Source of the DNA: Fibrobacterota bacterium
Lineage (GTDB): Bacteria; Fibrobacterota; Chitinivibrionia; Chitinivibrionales; Chitinispirillaceae
DNA: 64,000 nucleotides
Assembly (NCBI GenBank): GCA_023459055.1
Contig: JAEWVR010000012.1
Location: forward strand, 23,897 to 87,896
Direction of reading: 5' to 3'
Both the position numbers and the translations under genes were made by a program. Each line of letters begins with the position of its first letter. Position 1 is the first letter of the stretch. The notes beneath the pieces are model-generated. The model was not told where the DNA came from, did not search any database, and worked only from the letters and a program-made list of their open reading frames with translations. This document shows positions 8,960 through 18,109 of this stretch, piece by piece.

Positions 8960-9784
8960 TCAGTTGGCAATACCGTATTCAATGAGAAGCTTTTCGAGTT
9001 CATCAGTATGCATCGGCTTTGGAATGACAAACATTTTGTTTTCGTCAATTTTTCTTGAAAGCGCACGATATTCATCAGCTTGAGAATGTACAGGATCGAA
9101 ATCAATAACGGTCTTTCTGTTAATTTCAGCTTTTTGTACCATATTATCCCGCGGGACAAAATGGATCATCTGTGTACCAAGTTTTTTAGCGAATGCTTCG
9201 ATCAGTTCTTTTTCATTGTCAACCTTACGGCTATTACAGATAAGTCCACCAAGACGAACAACACCGGCTTCTGCAAACTTGACAATACCTTTACAGATAT
9301 TATTTGCAGCATACATAGCCATCATTTCACCTGAACAGACTATGTAGATCTCTTCAGCTTTACCTTCCCGGATAGGCATTGCAAAACCACCGCATACAAC
9401 GTCGCCAAGAACATCATAGAACACATAGTCAAGCTTCTGTTCTTCTGTGTATGCCCCAAGCTGTTCAAGAAGGTTAATGGATGTAATGATACCGCGGCCT
9501 GCACATCCGACACCAGGTTCCGGACCACCTGATTCAACACAAATGGTGTTTTTAAAACCGGTTTTTCTGATATCTTCAAGTTCAACATCCTCACCCTCTT
9601 CTCTGAGTGTGTCAAGCACTGTCCTTTGGGCAAGTCCTCCAAGCAGTAAGCGTGTTGAGTCTGCTTTAGGGTCGCATCCTACAACCATAATGTGTTTTCC
9701 TGCTTCAGCAAGACCTGCAACGGTGTTTTGTGTTGTGGTTGACTTTCCGATTCCGCCCTTGCCATAGATAGCAATCTTTCTCAT
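8960..9784 (-). CDS. nifH: NifH, nitrogenase iron protein
   Basis: Dinitrogenase reductase (274 residues), the homodimeric [4Fe-4S] ATPase that donates electrons to NifDK. The P-loop GKGGIGKST is at residues 8-16. The cluster ligands are Cys94 (GVGCAGRG) and Cys131 (DVVCGGFAMP). Arg97 corresponds to the arginine that DraT ADP-ribosylates in some other species; no draT/draG is visible here. The start at 9784 has AAAGGAG 6 bases upstream; an open extension to 9838 runs over the promoter and is rejected. It is the first gene of the operon, with a predicted leader of about 40 bases from the sigma-54 promoter. Confidence 0.98.
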   Translation of the reverse strand: MRKIAIYGKGGIGKSTTTQNTVAGLAEAGKHIMVVGCDPKADSTRLLLGGLAQRTVLDTLREEGEDVELEDIRKTGFKNTICVESGGPEPGVGCAGRGIITSINLLEQLGAYTEEQKLDYVFYDVLGDVVCGGFAMPIREGKAEEIYIVCSGEMMAMYAANNICKGIVKFAEAGVVRLGGLICNSRKVDNEKELIEAFAKKLGTQMIHFVPRDNMVQKAEINRKTVIDFDPVHSQADEYRALSRKIDENKMFVIPKPMHTDELEKLLIEYGIAN

Positions 9785-9833
9785 ACGTTTCTCCTTTACA
9801 CGAGCTGTTGTTGTGTTTACGTAGTAATTACAA

Positions 9834-9849
9834 CGCAAGGTGCGTGCCA
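9834..9849 (-). promoter_or_regulatory. Sigma-54 (-24/-12) promoter of the nifH operon
   Basis: On the minus strand the site reads TGGCAC-GCACC-TTGCG, matching the TGGCACG-N4-TTGCW consensus at all but the last base. A start near 9823 would leave a leader of about 40 bases before nifH. The same architecture recurs at nifB, and rpoN is encoded at 46667-48100. Confidence 0.85.
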
Positions 9850-10190
9850 GTACGGCAATTCACGGGAGTTTTAAATAATTCACAGGAATAATTTCGATAA
9901 GCCTATATAATGAATAGTAATTCCTCAAAAAAAGAGAAACGTTTACAAATAGAGGGGTATAAGTAAGTAATTATATTTTAGAAATCAGTAATTACAAAAA
10001 TGTTGTGAAATTTGCTTGCCTGATGCAAATTGGAATCAGTTTTTTGTGAAAAAACCAATTTTGACCTTGTATTCATTGTTTTATGTAATTGTTACAATTT
10101 TGTAAGGTAAACGCGTTAATTATACAGTTATACAAAAATGGAGCAGTATTGATAGCATGGCTTTGGGATTTATATAATTAAAGTAAAATA
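9850..10190. other. Upstream region of the nif operon
   Basis: AT-rich, no gene seen. It holds a short palindrome (10087-10099, AATTG-TTA-CAATT) about 250 bases upstream of the nifH promoter and a hairpin with a 7-bp A/T stem (10039-10055). No TGT-N10-ACA NifA site was recognised. An enhancer for the sigma-54 activator is expected here but is unidentified. Confidence 0.45.
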
Positions 10191-10244
10191 CCCGGTGGTT
10201 CATAAAAGAAAATAAGCTAAATAGCTCTTACTTTGAACACCGGG
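10191..10244 (-). terminator. Probable terminator after the cyclase/small membrane protein pair
   Basis: Imperfect stem CCCGGTGGTTCA (10191-10202) with TGAACACCGGG (10234-10244), enclosing a smaller AGCT/AGCT hairpin, followed on the minus strand by TATTTTACTTT. It lies about 37 bases after the stop of the 55-residue gene. Confidence 0.55.
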
Positions 10245-10280
10245 CTGCTTTTCATAGCCTCACCAAACTGATATCGTTAA

Positions 10281-10448
10281 TCATCTTCTTGCAGTAAACA
10301 ATTGTACATGAAGGTGTCTTTTACCTAAAAGCAGGCCGAAGATGGCTCCAAATACACTACCAATGAGTCTGTTAAGGATAAATCCAATGATCACGGACAC
10401 TAAAACAAATGCAACTTTGAAAGGCAGGGAAATTAATTTTACTATCAT
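10281..10448 (-). CDS. Small (55 aa) membrane protein, function unknown
   Basis: A short gene: ATG at 10448 with AGGAG at good spacing, 8 bases after the cyclase stop, stop TGA at 10281. The product starts MIVKLISLPFK, has a hydrophobic stretch at about residues 11-28 (VAFVLVSVIIGFIL), then a glycine-rich second hydrophobic segment (LIGSVFGAIFGLLLG), and ends in a basic tail (KRHLHVQLFTARR). That suggests one membrane hairpin. Close coupling to the CHASE2-cyclase suggests co-expression and possibly a partner role. I know of no family for it. Confidence 0.7.
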   Translation of the reverse strand: MIVKLISLPFKVAFVLVSVIIGFILNRLIGSVFGAIFGLLLGKRHLHVQLFTARR

Positions 10449-10456
10449 AGTAACTC

Positions 10457-13384
10457 CTATTTTGAGGTTAATTTACTAACACCATCCCAGTCGTCTCCCG
10501 GTGGATTGTTTTTGTAATACTCGCAATAACTGATTATTTTCAGTGATGGAGTCATTCCTCCCGGAGCAATTGTTCTGTATGGTTCAATATCATGTGCTTT
10601 TTTAAGAATATCAACAGCTGCATCCCATTGCTGTTTATAGAAAAACGAGAGTCCATCATTGTAAAGCGGCAGCAATTCCTCGTAGTCTGCAGTAAGTGTT
10701 GCTTTCTCTGAAATCAGCTCGTAGACAACAACGGGTTCACTTTTTCCGACAACCTGTATTTTATCAACCTGGCGAACAACAAAATGATCTTTTACAAGGT
10801 CGTACGTTGCCTCACTTATTAATGTGTAAACACCAAATTGCTTAGCAGCACTTTCGAGTCGTGCTGTCAGATTTACAGCATCACCCATAATTGTATAATT
10901 TTTCCGTATTGATGATCCCATATTACCTGCGGTAATAATCCCGCTGTTAATACCGATTCGCATTCTCATCTCATGAACAATCGGCGGCCATTTATCACCT
11001 TCATGGATCCATTTATTTCGAAGTTTAGCAAGAGCACTCTGCATATCAAGAGCTGTCAGACAAGCCTGATATGCATGGTCATCCATCTGCATTGGTGCCC
11101 CGAAACATGCGATAATTGCATCACCTTCGTACTTGTCAAGTGTACCATAATGCCTTAGCAGAATATCGGTCATCTCGCCAAGGTATTCATTTAACAGTTC
11201 TACAAGACGTGTTGGCGAACCAAGTTTTTCCGAAAATGTCGAGAAACCCTGTATATCGGTAAAGAATGCACTCCGCATACCTTCATCACCGCCAAGTGCC
11301 GGTTGTTTACGATTTTTATACATTATGTCAATAAGTTCCGGGGAGAGGTATTGTTTAAAGGTATTTTGTAAAAATTGCCTGTTCCGTTCCTCTGTTATAT
11401 ACCTGAAAACCATTACGGCAGAGAATGAAAATATAATCGTAAGTAATGGTCTGGCTATTTCTATCCAGATTTTGTTTTCCGAGAATAAATAAAAAGCAAT
11501 AAGTCCATATACAAATAGAGAAAATAATGATATGATTATTCCGATGAGTGGTTTGAACATGTATGAGATAAAACCGATACACATGCCGATAATCAGAAGA
11601 ATTGCAAAATTATGTATGTCCGAAAGACGGGTGATAAATGTATTGGTAAGCAGTGAGTTCATGATACTCGCATGTACTTCCATACCAGGATATTGTTTGT
11701 CAATTGGAACGGTTTTAAGGTCAAAAAGGGCATTTACCGAAGAACCCACAATATAGATCTTTCCATCAAGTTCTCCCTGTATCGTATTGTTTAAGATATC
11801 GTAGTAGCTGTAATATTTGAATGGAACTTTTTTAGGTCCGAAAAAGGTAATAATGAACTCATTTTTTGGAGTCAATGGTATTTGAACACTTTTTCCGAAA
11901 TCCTGGCGCATACCGGGGAGAATTGATTCGATACCGCGCATTCCAAATTCGCATAATTGTTCAAGAGCTTCATCCCGTAAAACAGGAAGACTTGACAATA
12001 AGTGCCCCTTATAGAAACTTATACCGAAGTTATGAAGAACAAGACGCCGTTCCCCTGGCTTGACAAATTCGAAGTCTTCCCGGGTAAGCATTGATAATGT
12101 TAACATATCCGAATCGCTAAAGTACCACTCCTGTGCATCAATTGGTGCGTTTATGACAAATTCGGATTCAGAATCTTTCACAAGGAAAATATCCGGTCCA
12201 AGTTCGATCGTGTCGTTCTCTTGCATGGAAAGCATTTTTTTAAAATTATTATTGTATAAAGCATTGACAATTTGCGATGGTATTAGACCTGGAATTGTCA
12301 TTTCAAGGGCTACGGAACCTGATAAATTTCTGCTGGCAATAACCTGTTTAGTAATCGTTCGTGTTTTTCTATCTTTATAGTTGAGTATTGTATCTGCGTT
12401 GTTACAAAGTATCCGTACCATTGCCATTGTCACATCCGGATATGAAAACGAATAAGTACTGTCACTATTACGTATAATCTTGAATGGTTTTCCAATGTCA
12501 ATGTAACGCCCCGGTTCAAAGACAATTTCATCATTGGGTGTACCGAAAAGAGTAACGATTGTCCGGAGACTTATCGGAAGATACACGGGATCAAATTGAC
12601 GAAAGCGGAGTAAAAGAGGAATTTCACGGACATACCCGTCATCATCATTTGGTTCAACCATAATATGGCCAATATCTCTTGATGCCTGCGCAAGTGCCGG
12701 AAATGTGCCATCAAGCATGTTGAATACGGATCGTAATTTTGATACCTTTTCGGGAGGAAAATGCAGTGCCGACTGTGGCTTTAATTCGTTATGCCACTCC
12801 AGTGATGTACGATATCGAAGCTGTGTTCGTGATAACGGAGAATAGACGGATGTGTCTGTCAAGTAAATGCCAAGGTACGTTCTGCCGGAACGCTTGATTG
12901 CATCTGTAAACTGTTTGTCATAATTTACAGACAACAAAATGGAACGCTGAATTTCCGGCGACAGTTTTATTGATGGAAACTGATTTTGAAAATTGTCAAA
13001 AAGTGTCTGAATGCGTTTTTGATACGTGCTGTCTTCAGGATTAGAAAAAAAGATATCAAAGACTATCGCTGCAGGAAACTGCTTACAGAGCGAATCGAGC
13101 ATGTGTGCATGGTATGATCTGTCCCAGTTATGATAGAGCCCCATTTTTGCCATACTGCGGTCATCAATATCAATCATGTTGATTCCATAGTGTGTAAAAT
13201 CCTGAATGGAATCAAGCTGGCCTTTTGACTTAAGATCAAATTCAAATTTGTAGCGCACATAGTAGGATATGTTTTCAAGCCGATCGAAGAAACCGGGCAT
13301 AAAATAATGGGTAAAGAGTGCAACAATACAACCTGCAATAATTCCTACAGACAGGCTTTTAAGGATTTTTTTAAGATGCTCCAT
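10457..13384 (-). CDS. CHASE2-domain class III adenylate cyclase
   Basis: A 975-residue membrane cyclase. It has an N-terminal signal-anchor helix, then a large extracytoplasmic CHASE2 sensor (about 30-590; ISYYVRYKFE, INMIDIDDRSM, AAIVFDIFF). Three transmembrane helices follow (about 595-680), then a class III cyclase domain (about 705-895). Catalytic features include the metal-binding aspartates in FTDIQGFS and EGDAIIACFG, the DK of LDKYEGD and IMGDAVNLTARLES. The Lys and Asp at the specificity positions favour ATP, so cAMP is the likely product. About 80 TPR-like residues close the protein. The sensed signal is unknown. Confidence 0.88.
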   Translation of the reverse strand: MEHLKKILKSLSVGIIAGCIVALFTHYFMPGFFDRLENISYYVRYKFEFDLKSKGQLDSIQDFTHYGINMIDIDDRSMAKMGLYHNWDRSYHAHMLDSLCKQFPAAIVFDIFFSNPEDSTYQKRIQTLFDNFQNQFPSIKLSPEIQRSILLSVNYDKQFTDAIKRSGRTYLGIYLTDTSVYSPLSRTQLRYRTSLEWHNELKPQSALHFPPEKVSKLRSVFNMLDGTFPALAQASRDIGHIMVEPNDDDGYVREIPLLLRFRQFDPVYLPISLRTIVTLFGTPNDEIVFEPGRYIDIGKPFKIIRNSDSTYSFSYPDVTMAMVRILCNNADTILNYKDRKTRTITKQVIASRNLSGSVALEMTIPGLIPSQIVNALYNNNFKKMLSMQENDTIELGPDIFLVKDSESEFVINAPIDAQEWYFSDSDMLTLSMLTREDFEFVKPGERRLVLHNFGISFYKGHLLSSLPVLRDEALEQLCEFGMRGIESILPGMRQDFGKSVQIPLTPKNEFIITFFGPKKVPFKYYSYYDILNNTIQGELDGKIYIVGSSVNALFDLKTVPIDKQYPGMEVHASIMNSLLTNTFITRLSDIHNFAILLIIGMCIGFISYMFKPLIGIIISLFSLFVYGLIAFYLFSENKIWIEIARPLLTIIFSFSAVMVFRYITEERNRQFLQNTFKQYLSPELIDIMYKNRKQPALGGDEGMRSAFFTDIQGFSTFSEKLGSPTRLVELLNEYLGEMTDILLRHYGTLDKYEGDAIIACFGAPMQMDDHAYQACLTALDMQSALAKLRNKWIHEGDKWPPIVHEMRMRIGINSGIITAGNMGSSIRKNYTIMGDAVNLTARLESAAKQFGVYTLISEATYDLVKDHFVVRQVDKIQVVGKSEPVVVYELISEKATLTADYEELLPLYNDGLSFFYKQQWDAAVDILKKAHDIEPYRTIAPGGMTPSLKIISYCEYYKNNPPGDDWDGVSKLTSK

Positions 13385-13741
13385 TGCCGCACTTTCCGGG
13401 TAATGATGAATTTATGTTATAAGTTGCTGTAATGATATACTTTAGATCGTTTTATAACCGGTAGAATTTAATTATACATTGCTAAAGTGAAAAGGGCAAG
13501 GGTGGGGCGTGACTAGTGATGCGTAACCGGTGACAAAATTAAACAGTTCTGGAACAATACTCTATCGTCAATTTTGCTATAATTCAATTTCAGACAATTT
13601 CTTTCTTTTTTCGGAAATAGTTACTACAACATTTCTATATGCAAACAAGTATTTTTCATGTAATGGAGTAGGATATCCCGGACACTATAACCATTCGGGT
13701 CTCAAATAGATCTGAGTACTTTTTTTGTAAGAGGAGCTTTT
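13385..13741. other. Divergent intergenic region between cyclase and GH30 gene
   Basis: About 357 AT-rich bases with promoters presumably firing both ways. Around 13507-13535 it has a TGACTAGTGATGCGTAACC-like stretch resembling the dispersed GTCACCCGTTAC repeat at 15286 and 58057. Near 13700 a small CTCA/TGAG hairpin precedes a run of seven T. No gene or recognisable riboswitch was found. Confidence 0.4.
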
Positions 13742-15172
13742 ATGAAACGGTTGCTGATCACTCTTGTACCTTGCATTCTATTGTTGCCATTATCAGAAAT
13801 TAAGGCTGAAAAGGGAAACGAAAATTCCGAAGGTAAAATATCATACATAATTACTTCCGGTGAGAGTATTCGTGTAGAAAAAAATAAACTTGTTACATCC
13901 TTAATATCAAAAAAATCGGATTTCATGGTTACAACATCGGAAGCGAAACAACGTATTTCAGGGTTTGGTGGTGCGTTTAACGAACAGGGGTGGGAGGCCC
14001 TTGACAAACTGAACGAGAGTGAAAGGCAAAAAGTACTCAATGCTATATTCAGTCCCGGTGAAGCAAATTTCTCCTACGGAAGAATTCCGATCGGTGCGAG
14101 TGACTACGCACTTGAGCGTTATACACTTGCACCTGTCAAAGATGATTTTGATATGACAAATTTTACGCTCGATCGCGATAAACTATATCTGATCCCCTAT
14201 ATAAAAGCAGCGCTGGCGATCCGGCCAGATCTGAAACTTTGGGGATCGGTGTGGACCCCTCCTATCTGGATGAAAGATAACAACGACTATGAAGCAGGGA
14301 AGTTTATTGATGACCCCAGATACTACAAGGCATATGCCCTTTACCTTGCAAAGTTTGCTGAAGAATATGGAAAGCTGGGTATGAATATAACATCGGTTGC
14401 AGTTCAAAATGAACCTACAGTGGTAACCGGCTACCCTAATGGCGGGTGGAAACCGGAACAATGGCGTACGTTTATAAAAGACTTTATGGGTCCGACTTTT
14501 GCAGAACGTAATCTGTCAACCAGTATCATGCTTGGAACTATTAATGATGGCAAATATAGCAGCTTTCTTAAGACTGTTCTTGATGATCCGGATGCTAAAA
14601 AGTACGTCGGTATCGTCGGACTTCAATGGAATGCCGATACGCAGATCAAAGAACTTTTAGCGAATCATGCCGGAATTCCAATCATGCAGACCGAGACCGA
14701 TTGCGGTAACTGGCACTGGTTACCGGGTTTTAATCCTGACCATGCAGCAAACGATTTTAAATATGCAGCCTACACATGGACACGCATGAAAAGTTATTTT
14801 TCCAAGGGCGCTGAAAGCTATATGCTCTGGAATATTATCCTTGATCAGCATGGTATGAATATCGATAAAATAAAACGCTGGCCCCAGAATAGTGCTATTG
14901 TGATTGATACGAACACTAAGAAGGTCACCTATACTCCGATGTTCAGGGCGTTCGAACACTTCAGCCGCTATATTCCCGCAGGATCACAATATGTTGGCAC
15001 AAAGGGTTCCTATGAGTCAGCGATTGCTTTTACCACTCCCGATGGCAGTATTGTTGTCGAGCTTTTAAACGAGCATAAAAAGAAACGCATTGTCACTGGT
15101 AATGTTGATGGTAAATTTTATTCGATAGAAATCCCGCCAGAAAGTTTTGCTACACTTATCTTAAAAAAATGA
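13742..15172 (+). CDS. Secreted GH30-family glycosidase (glucosylceramidase-like)
   Basis: A 476-residue retaining beta-glycosidase of glycoside hydrolase family 30. A signal peptide (about 1-22, MKRLLITLVPCILLLPLSEI) directs export. The (beta/alpha)8 barrel shows FGGAFNEQGW, WGSVWTPPIWMK, acid/base Glu224 (VAVQNEPT) and nucleophile Glu318 (MQTETDCGNW). The last 80 or so residues form the side beta-sandwich of the family. Substrates in the family include beta-glucans, beta-1,6-glucan, xylan and glucosylceramide, and I cannot choose among them. RBS AGAGGAG precedes the ATG. It stands alone and suggests polysaccharide use. Confidence 0.9.
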   Translation: MKRLLITLVPCILLLPLSEIKAEKGNENSEGKISYIITSGESIRVEKNKLVTSLISKKSDFMVTTSEAKQRISGFGGAFNEQGWEALDKLNESERQKVLNAIFSPGEANFSYGRIPIGASDYALERYTLAPVKDDFDMTNFTLDRDKLYLIPYIKAALAIRPDLKLWGSVWTPPIWMKDNNDYEAGKFIDDPRYYKAYALYLAKFAEEYGKLGMNITSVAVQNEPTVVTGYPNGGWKPEQWRTFIKDFMGPTFAERNLSTSIMLGTINDGKYSSFLKTVLDDPDAKKYVGIVGLQWNADTQIKELLANHAGIPIMQTETDCGNWHWLPGFNPDHAANDFKYAAYTWTRMKSYFSKGAESYMLWNIILDQHGMNIDKIKRWPQNSAIVIDTNTKKVTYTPMFRAFEHFSRYIPAGSQYVGTKGSYESAIAFTTPDGSIVVELLNEHKKKRIVTGNVDGKFYSIEIPPESFATLILKK

Positions 15173-15181
15173 TTAATATGG

Positions 15182-15206
15182 GGGTGATTCAATTTTTGAG
15201 TCACCC
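15182..15206 (+). terminator. Hairpin after the GH30 gene
   Basis: Stem GGTGATTCAA with TTGAGTCACC (one G-T pair) ten bases after the stop. There is no strong U-tract, so it may be a 3'-end stabiliser rather than a classical terminator. Confidence 0.5.
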
Positions 15207-15285
15207 ACAGTCTGTTTATAAACTAAAATCGCCTGACATGTTTTCAAAACCCGCTTTGTTTTACACAATGTTTTACTCTGTCAAC

Positions 15286-15307
15286 CACCCGTTACCCGTC
15301 ACCCGCC
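15286..15307. repeat. Dispersed intergenic repeat (CACCCGTTACCCGTCACCCG type)
   Basis: A short internally repetitive C-rich motif with period about 8 (CACCCGTTACCCGTCACCC). A related GTCACCCGTTACTCGCC occurs at 58057-58073 and a degenerate version near 13507-13535, all between genes. Function unknown. Confidence 0.5.
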
Positions 15308-15470
15308 ACTGTACCGGAAACGTCTGATGTGCGGATCCTGAAAAACATAATTTATTGACAAGTTCAAGCTGGGCATAAAACATATTAAGTATGCTTTTAT
15401 GGTATTTTTCTATGTGTGGATGTCTGGTAGTTGAGTCGGTTTTAACTAATGCTGCAAAAAGGAATAATGA

Positions 15471-16073
15471 ATGAATTTAGCTACAATGCTTACAGTATCC
15501 CGAGTCGCTGTTGCCCCGGTTTTTGCCTATGTATTCATTTCCGGATACGGTAATGAACAATCCGGTGTTGCATGGCTTTGGATCTCATTAGCGCTTTTAA
15601 CACTGATTGAATTGTCAGATATGTTTGATGGCATGGTGGCCCGCAGTCGTAAAGAGGTGACAGATTTTGGAAAGGTCTGCGATCCCATAGCTGACAGCGT
15701 TTCTCGTCAGACGGTGTTTATTGCCTTTTTATTGACAGGAATAATCCCGCTCTGGATGTATCTGATATTTTTCTATCGTGATGCATTTATGCAGCTTTTA
15801 CGGATAGTCTGTGCAAGCAATGGTATCGTACAGGCGGCAAGAGTATCGGGTAAATTAAAAGCGGTTTTCCAGGCAATCGCGTCGTATGTGATTGTCGGGA
15901 TCATACTGCTTAATAAATATGGAATCGACATAATTCCACTTCAAACAGGTGGATATCATACCGGGTTCTGGGTGATGCTTGCAGTGGCGCTGTATACGGC
16001 GTTTTCAGTTATTGATTATATTATTCCAAACCGGCATGTGTTTGCAAAAGTGATGCAGCCGAAGAAGGGGTAG
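15471..16073 (+). CDS. CDP-alcohol phosphatidyltransferase (PgsA-like)
   Basis: Membrane enzyme of about 200 residues that moves a phosphatidyl group from CDP-diacylglycerol to an alcohol. The complete motif DGX2ARX8GX3DX3D spans Asp53 to Asp75 (DGMVAR, then GKVCDPIAD). Four to five further hydrophobic helices follow. The size resembles phosphatidylglycerophosphate synthase, but some spacing differs from standard PgsA, so the acceptor alcohol (glycerol-3-phosphate or other) is uncertain. RBS AAGGA lies 7 bases before the ATG. It is convergent with the MsbA-like gene. Confidence 0.8.
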   Translation: MNLATMLTVSRVAVAPVFAYVFISGYGNEQSGVAWLWISLALLTLIELSDMFDGMVARSRKEVTDFGKVCDPIADSVSRQTVFIAFLLTGIIPLWMYLIFFYRDAFMQLLRIVCASNGIVQAARVSGKLKAVFQAIASYVIVGIILLNKYGIDIIPLQTGGYHTGFWVMLAVALYTAFSVIDYIIPNRHVFAKVMQPKKG

Positions 16074-16126
16074 CGGGGACAGGAAGAATCCAGAATTTAG
16101 AATCCAGTATCCAGCAGGCCCCGTAG

Positions 16127-16147
16127 CCAGAGCCCTTGTGGCTCTGG
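16127..16147. terminator. Hairpin between convergent genes
   Basis: Perfect 8-bp stem CCAGAGCC/GGCTCTGG with a five-base loop, between the ends of the phosphatidyltransferase (plus) and the exporter (minus). No long U-tract either side. The preceding 40 bases contain repeated AATCCAG units. Confidence 0.45.
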
Positions 16148-16170
16148 AATCTTTAGCAGAAACAAAGAAA

Positions 16171-18054
16171 TCACGAATCACGATGATTCGCGAACTGTAT
16201 ATCATAAAAATATTTGTATCGTTTACCAAGTGCGAGAAGATCATCGTGAGTGCCTTCCTCGACGATTTTACCGGCTTCAAGAACTATAATCTTGTCTGCG
16301 TGGCGAATTGTTGAAAGACGATGTGCTACAACAAGGGCAGTGCGGGTTTCAATAAGCGTGTTAATTGCAGTTTGAACATATTTTTCCGATTCTGTATCAA
16401 GTGCCGATGTTGCTTCATCAAGAATGAGTACCGGCGGGTTTCTAAGCAGCGCGCGGGCTATTGATAAGCGTTGACGTTGACCACCGCTTAACATCACTCC
16501 CCGTTCACCGATAATTGTATCAGGCCCCTTAGGCATCCTCTCAATGAATTCCCATGCATTTGCAGCTTCAGCGGCACCTTTGACCTGATCAAAGGTTGCA
16601 TTTTTGATACCGTACGCTATGTTATTAAACACTGTATCATTAAAGAGAACTGTTTCCTGAGAGACAATGCCGAAGAGATGGCGAAGTCCGACAAGATCCA
16701 TACCGTTAATATCCTTGTTGTCAATTAGAATCTGCCCCGAGGAGACATCATAAAAGCGCGGAACGAGATCAAGGATCGTACTCTTACCAGCACCGCTTGA
16801 ACCGACCAGTGCAACGATGGACCCTTTTTTAATCGTGAAATTAATTCCTGAAAGTACCAGCTCTGTTGTTCCCGGGTAGGTAAAATTGACATTTCGAAAC
16901 TCAATCTGATTGTTAAACTCAGGCACATTCTCCTGCTTCAGTTCAATAAGCAATTCCGGTTTTGAATCAAGAACTGAAAATACGCGTTCAGCTGCCGAAA
17001 AACCCTGATTGAGCTGATTATTGACATCGGTAAGGAGTTTTAACGGTTTAAAAATTGAGAATAAAATAACAAGAAAACGCATGAAATCTTCAGCCCTGAA
17101 ACTTGACGACGAGATTGCCTGATGACCGCCGTACCAGATCAGGATAATTACTGCTGCAACACCAACGACTTCAGTGAATGGACTTGATAATGCACCTATT
17201 GCTGATGAACGATAGGAGTGATGAATAAAGTAATCATTTTCTTTGGAGAATTTTTTCGATTCGATACCATTCATGTTGAACATTTTTACCGCACGAATGC
17301 CACCAAGCGTTTCGTGAAGTATTGAAAGTAAACCAGCCATATATTCAAGCACCCGTTTACTGCGCCGGCGAACCGCACGACCGATACTGCCGATAAAGAT
17401 ACCCAGAAGAGGAAATATAAGGAACACAATAAGCGTCAGTTTAAAATTAATAATAAAAAGCAGGCCGATAAAACAAAGTAGCCTCATGGGTTCTGTAAAC
17501 AGCTTGTCAAGTGTTCCTGTAATTGATGCGTTAATGCTCTGGATATCATTTGTTATCAGTGAGAGCATGTTTCCGGAACGTGAACGGTCAAAAAAGGAGA
17601 CCGGTAAACGCATCGCATGATCATAGAGCTGGTTACGCATATCCTTGACAATGTTTAAATTGAGCTTTGTGGTAACAAGCGACTTCGTATAGATAAAAAT
17701 ATTTTTACCAAAAAAAGTAATTGCCATCATGGCACACACAAATTTTAGTGTGTCAAGCGGGTCGTCTTTGCGTATGAGAACCCATGAATAGTATTTAAGT
17801 GACTCATTACAATAGGTAAGAAATGTACTGTGATCGCTGATAATGGAACCGATCCCCTTGAAGTCATAGTGTGGTTTGACAAGAGCCGTTGTATCCGGCT
17901 GGAAGATCGTTTGTACGACATTGATGCCAAACCAGAGCGATGATGCCTCAAAAATAACAACAAGAAATGAAAGAATAAGTGAAAGCAGTATCCAGGGCCA
18001 ATATACAAGGAGGTATGAAAGCATTCTCCGGTAAAGTGCTGCATTTTTTTTCAT
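16171..18054 (-). CDS. MsbA-like ABC exporter (fused membrane and ATPase domains)
   Basis: A 627-residue half-transporter of the MsbA/lipid-exporter class. The six-helix membrane domain occupies about 15-360 and includes an enlarged first periplasmic loop (about 50-105). The nucleotide-binding domain follows (about 390-620), with Walker A GSSGAGKST, signature LSGGQRQR, Walker B VLILDEATSALD and H-loop AHRLS. The family flips lipid A-core or other lipids across the inner membrane. Given the diderm context, lipid export is likely but not proved. The gene is 55 bases downstream of the zinc-ribbon gene on the same strand. Confidence 0.85.
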   Translation of the reverse strand: MKKNAALYRRMLSYLLVYWPWILLSLILSFLVVIFEASSLWFGINVVQTIFQPDTTALVKPHYDFKGIGSIISDHSTFLTYCNESLKYYSWVLIRKDDPLDTLKFVCAMMAITFFGKNIFIYTKSLVTTKLNLNIVKDMRNQLYDHAMRLPVSFFDRSRSGNMLSLITNDIQSINASITGTLDKLFTEPMRLLCFIGLLFIINFKLTLIVFLIFPLLGIFIGSIGRAVRRRSKRVLEYMAGLLSILHETLGGIRAVKMFNMNGIESKKFSKENDYFIHHSYRSSAIGALSSPFTEVVGVAAVIILIWYGGHQAISSSSFRAEDFMRFLVILFSIFKPLKLLTDVNNQLNQGFSAAERVFSVLDSKPELLIELKQENVPEFNNQIEFRNVNFTYPGTTELVLSGINFTIKKGSIVALVGSSGAGKSTILDLVPRFYDVSSGQILIDNKDINGMDLVGLRHLFGIVSQETVLFNDTVFNNIAYGIKNATFDQVKGAAEAANAWEFIERMPKGPDTIIGERGVMLSGGQRQRLSIARALLRNPPVLILDEATSALDTESEKYVQTAINTLIETRTALVVAHRLSTIRHADKIIVLEAGKIVEEGTHDDLLALGKRYKYFYDIQFANHRDS

Positions 18055-18109
18055 AAGTCAAACTGCTTTTTCCGGAGAGCTGAAAATTCCAGCATAATTC
18101 ACCGGTAAA

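Noticed and set aside
9850..10190. NifA upstream activating sequence
   Set aside because: No TGT-N10-ACA found by eye on either strand; near-misses have 7 or 14 base spacing.
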